Assembly (NCBI GenBank): GCA_025937955.1
Contig: JAICQI010000126.1
Coordinates: 1 to 10,801 of the forward strand
DNA length: 10,801 nucleotides
DNA from: Pyrinomonadaceae bacterium
GTDB lineage: Bacteria; Acidobacteriota; Blastocatellia; Pyrinomonadales; Pyrinomonadaceae
Direction of reading: 5' to 3'
Numbering within the stretch: the stretch's first letter is position 1; each line of letters starts with the position of its first letter. Both the position numbers and the translations under genes were made by a program. Shown here one piece after another: positions 7,129 through 10,801 of this stretch. Under the pieces are notes generated by a model. It ran no database searches. It saw nothing but the letters and a program-made list of their open reading frames with translations, and was not told the DNA's origin.

Positions 7129-10100
7129 ATGTCGATACTGCAAAAAAGCGTTAGTAAGACTGTCGACCTCATTCTATGGGTGAGAGATTGGCTGGCGGAT
7201 GACGACGTCGTTAACGCTATCAAAGCAGATCTGGGAATCGATCCAGACACGGAAATCAAAGTCCCTGAATTTCCGCAGGAAACGTTGGACAGTCTTCAGC
7301 GTTATCGAAACGCGGCCAATCCAAATCATGAAGCATTTCTGGAATCAATTGACGACCTCATCGTCCTCTTCGAAGTCCTGGCGAAGCTGAAAGACGAAAA
7401 CGCGCATCTGGGTGAAGCTGTAGTCAACTCACTGTTGGGGCTGCTGGTGACGAACTGGGCGCGTTTCAACCTGCCGTTCTTGTACTGGTATGCAGAGCCC
7501 GTGTTGTTTTTGGAAGAGATCGCCACCAGCGATCCGATCGTCAAAGGCAACTCCGTAGCTTTTGCGAAGGGCCTCGAGAAGGTGGGGGCTTTCACGCTCG
7601 ATCTGATGTTTCGAGATTCCTCGGGCGCGGTGAAGAGGGCGTACGAGTTCATTAAAGATATAGACAAACACTTTCCACTCAAAACGGAAGCGGACGCTAG
7701 ACGTCTGTCGGACTATACGCTGCAACCCCTCGCGATCGGGCTTGGCATTCTCGAAAACAAGCTAATCAAGAAACAGATTGAAACTCCACCTCCGGCTGCA
7801 CGTCGCGATGCAGTTGCGATCGTCGACGCGATTTATGGTTGGGATGCAGCACCTGTTTCCACGACACCAATAGCGGACCTCATCGCGGATCGCACGCTTA
7901 CTTTTTCAGTCATCGGTATCAAAGAGGAGACGGCCGATGGCTCGGAACTGACGACCTCCGGCAGTGTGACGATGACGTGGGTCCCGAGCGATCACGGTGA
8001 ACCGGGATTGTTGATGGCGTTTGGTCTTTCAGAACAAGTTGAAACCGACCTCGGTAACGACTGGAAGCTGACATTCAAGCTGAGTTCGGCAGCCGCGCTC
8101 GATGTTCTGATCAGAAAAGGGCTGCCAGACTTTGGTGGTCCATCCGAGGCGAGCGCGAGCTTCACCATCGAACAACCGCCTGACGATTCGGGTTTGCCGA
8201 ATGTCTTTCCGGATCGAGAAAGCACACGCATCGAATTTGAACGCCTTGCGATCTCCGGCGACATCTCGTCGCGTGGCGCGGAAATCAAGTTGGTGATGCA
8301 AAACAGCGCGCTCGTAATTGCCGGGAGCAAGGATGGCGACGGCTTTATCAAGGAGATTTTGCCGAAGGGTGAAACGCGCATCTCCTTCGATCTCGGAGTC
8401 GGGCTCTCGTCCGAACGTGGCTTTTACATAGAAGGCGGCACCGGCCTCGAAGCGGTATTGCCCATCGCCAAAACACTCGGGCCGCTGACAGTTCATCAGA
8501 TTCTCCTCAGCCTGGTTGCAACCACAGAAGCAAAACCACCTCACGTTAAGTCAGAAATCTCTGTTGCACTCGGCTTCAAATTAGGACCTATTGCCGCGAG
8601 TGTCGATCGCATTGGTTTTGAAATGGGCGTGGAGTTTCCGGAAAAGAAGAAACCGGACTTCTCGATTGGCTTCAAGCCACCCAATGGCGTCGGTCTCGTA
8701 ATCGATGCAAAGGGCGTCGAAGGTGGTGGGTTCCTATTCTTCGATCGCGACAAAGGCCAGTACGCCGGAGTTCTGGAAGTTAACCTCAACCTTGAACGTG
8801 TCGCGATGTCGTTGAAGGCGATAGGGCTACTCAACACGCGTCTGCCCGACGGAAAAGAAGGATTCTCGCTGATTGTGATCCTTACGGCCGAGTTTAAGTG
8901 GCCACTCGGATTGGGATTCACGCTCACGGGCTTTGGCATAATCCTGGGTATTCATCGCACGTTCAATGAGACCGCGCTTCAGGCAGGCGTTAAAAACCAC
9001 ACGCTCGACAGCATTCTGTTTCCGAAAGATCCCGTCCGCAATGCGCCAGCATTGCTTGCCACTCTCGGCTCCGTCTTTCCGACCGCGAAAGGTCATCACT
9101 TTATTGGCGGGATGGTCCAAATCACCTGGGGTGAGTCGCCTTTATCGCCGTTGCTGACGATGAGTCTCGGCATTGCGGTGGAATTCGGTGAGCGCTCGCG
9201 ATTGCTCGTGATGGGACAGATCAAATCGATCCTGCCGACGGAAAAGGAAGACCTGGTCCGATTTCATCTCGACGCTATCGGCCTCATCGATTTCGATCAG
9301 AAGACTGCTTCGATTGACGCCGCGCTTTACAACTCGCGACTGGCAAAGACTTTCGCCATCAGTGGCGAAATGGCGATGCGCAGTCGTTGGGGCGACTCAC
9401 CAAACTTCGCCCTTGCGATCGGCGGTTTCCATCCGGCTTTCAATCCGCCGCCGGCATTTCCAAAAGTGAAACGAGTCGCGATCAACCTTTCGAAGGGCGA
9501 CAACCCGCGGTTGCGTTGTGAAGCGTATTTCGCGCTTACGTCGAACAGCGTTCAGTTCGGTGCGCGTGCTGAGTTGTTTGCGTCAGCAGCCGGATTCAGC
9601 ATTTCCGGAGCGATCGGATTCGACGTGTTGATCCAGCGCAGGCCGTTCCTCTTCACCGCCGACTTCTTTGCGCAGGTCCAACTCAAGCGTGGTAACACAA
9701 ATCTCTTTAAAGTTCGCGTTGAAGGCTCGTTGACTGGTCCACGTCCGCTCAACGTCAAAGGCAAAGCTACGTTCGAGATCTTGTGGTGGGATTATTCAGT
9801 TCGTTTTGACAAGACGCTCATCGAAGGCGAAAAACCGCCGCTGCCGGAAGTTGTGGACGTGATGCCGTTGTTGAGAGAGGCGTTGGGTCAAACAGGTAAC
9901 TGGAAGAGTCAACTCCCGGATCGCCAGCGCGCAATGGTGACGCTGCGTCCGCAACCGGGTGCGCCGACAGACGTGCTGCTGCACCCGCTTGGCACCATGA
10001 CGATCAAGCAGACCGTGGTTCCTTTGAACTTTGATATTTCGAAGTTTGGTCCAAGCCCACCTTCGGGGATACGGCGTTTCAGTATCACGAGAGTCACGGT

Positions 10101-10662
10101 CGGCGACGACAACAACACGACGACGACCGTTCCAGAGCGAGACTTCTTTGCTCCCGCGCAGTTCATCGAGATGAGCGACGATCAAAAACTCTCGCGGCCG
10201 TCGTTCGACAAGATGGAGGCAGGAGTCACGTTTGGATCGAGTGTGTTTCAGATCCCGGAGAGTGCTGAAGATCGAATAGTCGTGAACACGGTTCAGTTCG
10301 AAACGTGGATTATCGACAAAGAGACAAACAAACCGCGGCCGGCAGATCCCGTGAACACGGAAGGGAAGAAAGTTCTTTATCAAATGGACGAGAAGCTTTT
10401 CCTCAAGCAAGCGCGCTTCGGGGCCGCGGGCAGTAGCGATCTGCGTCGTTCGGGGAAAGCCAGGTATCGCACGGTGATCAGTAAATACCGGGTTGAAAAG
10501 GAAGGTTGGACCATCTTCGATACTGAGAACCTGGCGCCACAGGTTGCGAGGAGTGTCTCCTATTCCGAAGCAGCAGAGGCGCTCCGTAAAGTCAAACAAG
10601 CCAATCCGGAAAGAGCGAGTGGCTTGAAGATTCTTCGCGGTTCGGATCTGAAGGTGGAGTAA
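7129..10662 (+). CDS. Giant beta-rich protein resembling the DUF6603 family
   Basis: An 1177-residue protein of unknown function. Residues 1-130 are mostly helical (VDLILWVRDWLADDDVVNAI; LESIDDLIVLFEVLAKL). From about 255 to 900 it becomes a long series of amphipathic beta strands rich in Gly with alternating hydrophobics. I recognise DUF6603-type motifs: GVEGGGFLFFDRDKGQYAG at 529-547, FTLTGFGIILGIHRTFN at about 597-613, HFIGGMVQITWG at 657-668 and ILWWDYSVRFDK near 885. This family call is from memory of its pattern. The C-terminal part (about 905-1177) has a separate character: PLGTMTIKQTVVPL at 953-966 and DFFAPAQFIEMSDDQKLSRP at 1005-1024. No signal peptide, clear transmembrane helix or catalytic motif is seen. 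The ATG follows the PhoD-like stop by 7 bases without an obvious Shine-Dalgarno, suggesting translational coupling. The long repetitive beta architecture could be structural (tail- or scaffold-like) or a groove-like binding surface. The ORF is certain; the function is unassigned. Confidence 0.85.
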   Translation: MSILQKSVSKTVDLILWVRDWLADDDVVNAIKADLGIDPDTEIKVPEFPQETLDSLQRYRNAANPNHEAFLESIDDLIVLFEVLAKLKDENAHLGEAVVNSLLGLLVTNWARFNLPFLYWYAEPVLFLEEIATSDPIVKGNSVAFAKGLEKVGAFTLDLMFRDSSGAVKRAYEFIKDIDKHFPLKTEADARRLSDYTLQPLAIGLGILENKLIKKQIETPPPAARRDAVAIVDAIYGWDAAPVSTTPIADLIADRTLTFSVIGIKEETADGSELTTSGSVTMTWVPSDHGEPGLLMAFGLSEQVETDLGNDWKLTFKLSSAAALDVLIRKGLPDFGGPSEASASFTIEQPPDDSGLPNVFPDRESTRIEFERLAISGDISSRGAEIKLVMQNSALVIAGSKDGDGFIKEILPKGETRISFDLGVGLSSERGFYIEGGTGLEAVLPIAKTLGPLTVHQILLSLVATTEAKPPHVKSEISVALGFKLGPIAASVDRIGFEMGVEFPEKKKPDFSIGFKPPNGVGLVIDAKGVEGGGFLFFDRDKGQYAGVLEVNLNLERVAMSLKAIGLLNTRLPDGKEGFSLIVILTAEFKWPLGLGFTLTGFGIILGIHRTFNETALQAGVKNHTLDSILFPKDPVRNAPALLATLGSVFPTAKGHHFIGGMVQITWGESPLSPLLTMSLGIAVEFGERSRLLVMGQIKSILPTEKEDLVRFHLDAIGLIDFDQKTASIDAALYNSRLAKTFAISGEMAMRSRWGDSPNFALAIGGFHPAFNPPPAFPKVKRVAINLSKGDNPRLRCEAYFALTSNSVQFGARAELFASAAGFSISGAIGFDVLIQRRPFLFTADFFAQVQLKRGNTNLFKVRVEGSLTGPRPLNVKGKATFEILWWDYSVRFDKTLIEGEKPPLPEVVDVMPLLREALGQTGNWKSQLPDRQRAMVTLRPQPGAPTDVLLHPLGTMTIKQTVVPLNFDISKFGPSPPSGIRRFSITRVTVGDDNNTTTTVPERDFFAPAQFIEMSDDQKLSRPSFDKMEAGVTFGSSVFQIPESAEDRIVVNTVQFETWIIDKETNKPRPADPVNTEGKKVLYQMDEKLFLKQARFGAAGSSDLRRSGKARYRTVISKYRVEKEGWTIFDTENLAPQVARSVSYSEAAEALRKVKQANPERASGLKILRGSDLKVE

Positions 10663-10710
10663 ATGCCATTGCCTCGAAAATCAGAGAGTACTGTTGGATC
10701 GGGTCAGTAA
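10663..10710 (+). other. 15-codon reading frame abutting the DUF6603-like gene, possible stub of a lost downstream gene
   Basis: The TAA of the preceding gene (10660-10662) is followed at once by ATG, and AAGG at 10651-10654 lies 8 bases before it, a good ribosome-binding arrangement for a coupled next gene. The frame gives only MPLPRKSESTVGSGQ before TAA. The other two plus frames also close within about 20 bases (TAA and TAG by 10720), so a single frameshift would not restore a gene. It is either a chance ATG, a tiny coupled peptide, or the remnant of a third operon gene cut off by other sequence. I cannot distinguish these. Confidence 0.25.
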
Positions 10711-10801
10711 CGTAACGCGGTAGCGTCGGGGCCAATATTCAAGGATGGTTTTTACGCGACCCCACCCAACAGCGTTTAGGGACATAACCCAGACAGGGAA
10801 A
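10711..10801. other. Non-coding tail at right edge, possible repeat element
   Basis: No gene is seen in this stretch. Together with the last bases before it, it contains the short direct repeat GTAACGTAACG, then GCGGTAGCGTCGGGGCC and the complementary-looking CGCGACCCCACCC. The GGTAGCG/GGGTC style recalls dispersed intergenic repeats of Blastocatellia-like genomes, an impression that needs a genome search. A TTTTT run near 10750 is not preceded by a good GC stem, so I do not call a terminator. Confidence 0.25.

Noticed and set aside
8029..8544. 171-codon minus-strand open frame
   Set aside because: It is antisense to the beta-rich domain of the plus-strand gene and has no domain or ribosome binding site that I could recognise.
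9796..10599. 267-codon minus-strand open frame inside the DUF6603-like gene
   Set aside because: It is fully antisense to a long plus-strand gene with coherent motifs through this stretch. Its translation has an Arg/Leu/His-rich composition with no recognisable domain.
10735..10765. Rho-independent terminator near the TTTTT run
   Set aside because: The only pairing before the T-run is CCA/TGG with an 11-base loop, far too weak for a terminator stem.
1..10801. Type III-E CRISPR (Craspase) locus suggested by a TPR-CHAT gene
   Set aside because: No repeat-spacer array, Cas7-like fusion or other cas gene is present, and the TPR-CHAT protein here is far longer than the Craspase partner.

Overview
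The window suggests a free-living bacterium of moderate G+C content. The combination of a giant TPR-CHAT protein, a very long PhoD-like phosphatase and a huge beta-rich protein, with small GC hairpins between genes, fits Acidobacteriota of the Blastocatellia type. That is a tentative impression from gene content; there is no rRNA, tRNA or housekeeping marker here to settle it.

Layout: positions 1-4146 are one open frame on the minus strand, 1382 codons without a stop, running off the left edge. It reads as many helical TPR-like repeats, then a coiled coil, then the first part of a CHAT (caspase-like) peptidase domain whose catalytic His and Cys would lie outside the window. Positions 4147-4466 are a divergent intergenic region with three small perfect hairpins. 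On the plus strand, 4467-7121 encodes an 884-residue PhoD-like metallophosphatase with all signature metal-binding motifs but no export signal and a large insertion. Seven bases later, 7129-10662 encodes an 1177-residue beta-rich protein that resembles the DUF6603 family. Its stop codon abuts an ATG that opens only a 15-codon frame, followed by non-coding, possibly repetitive sequence to the right edge.

The two plus-strand genes look like one transcription unit, divergent from the TPR-CHAT gene. No mobile element, CRISPR array, tRNA or rRNA was seen. The arrangement (repeat-sensor plus caspase-like protease, phosphoesterase, giant beta-rich partner) may be a functional module, but nothing in the sequence proves that the three genes work together. 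That link is a hypothesis to test by gene-neighbourhood conservation.
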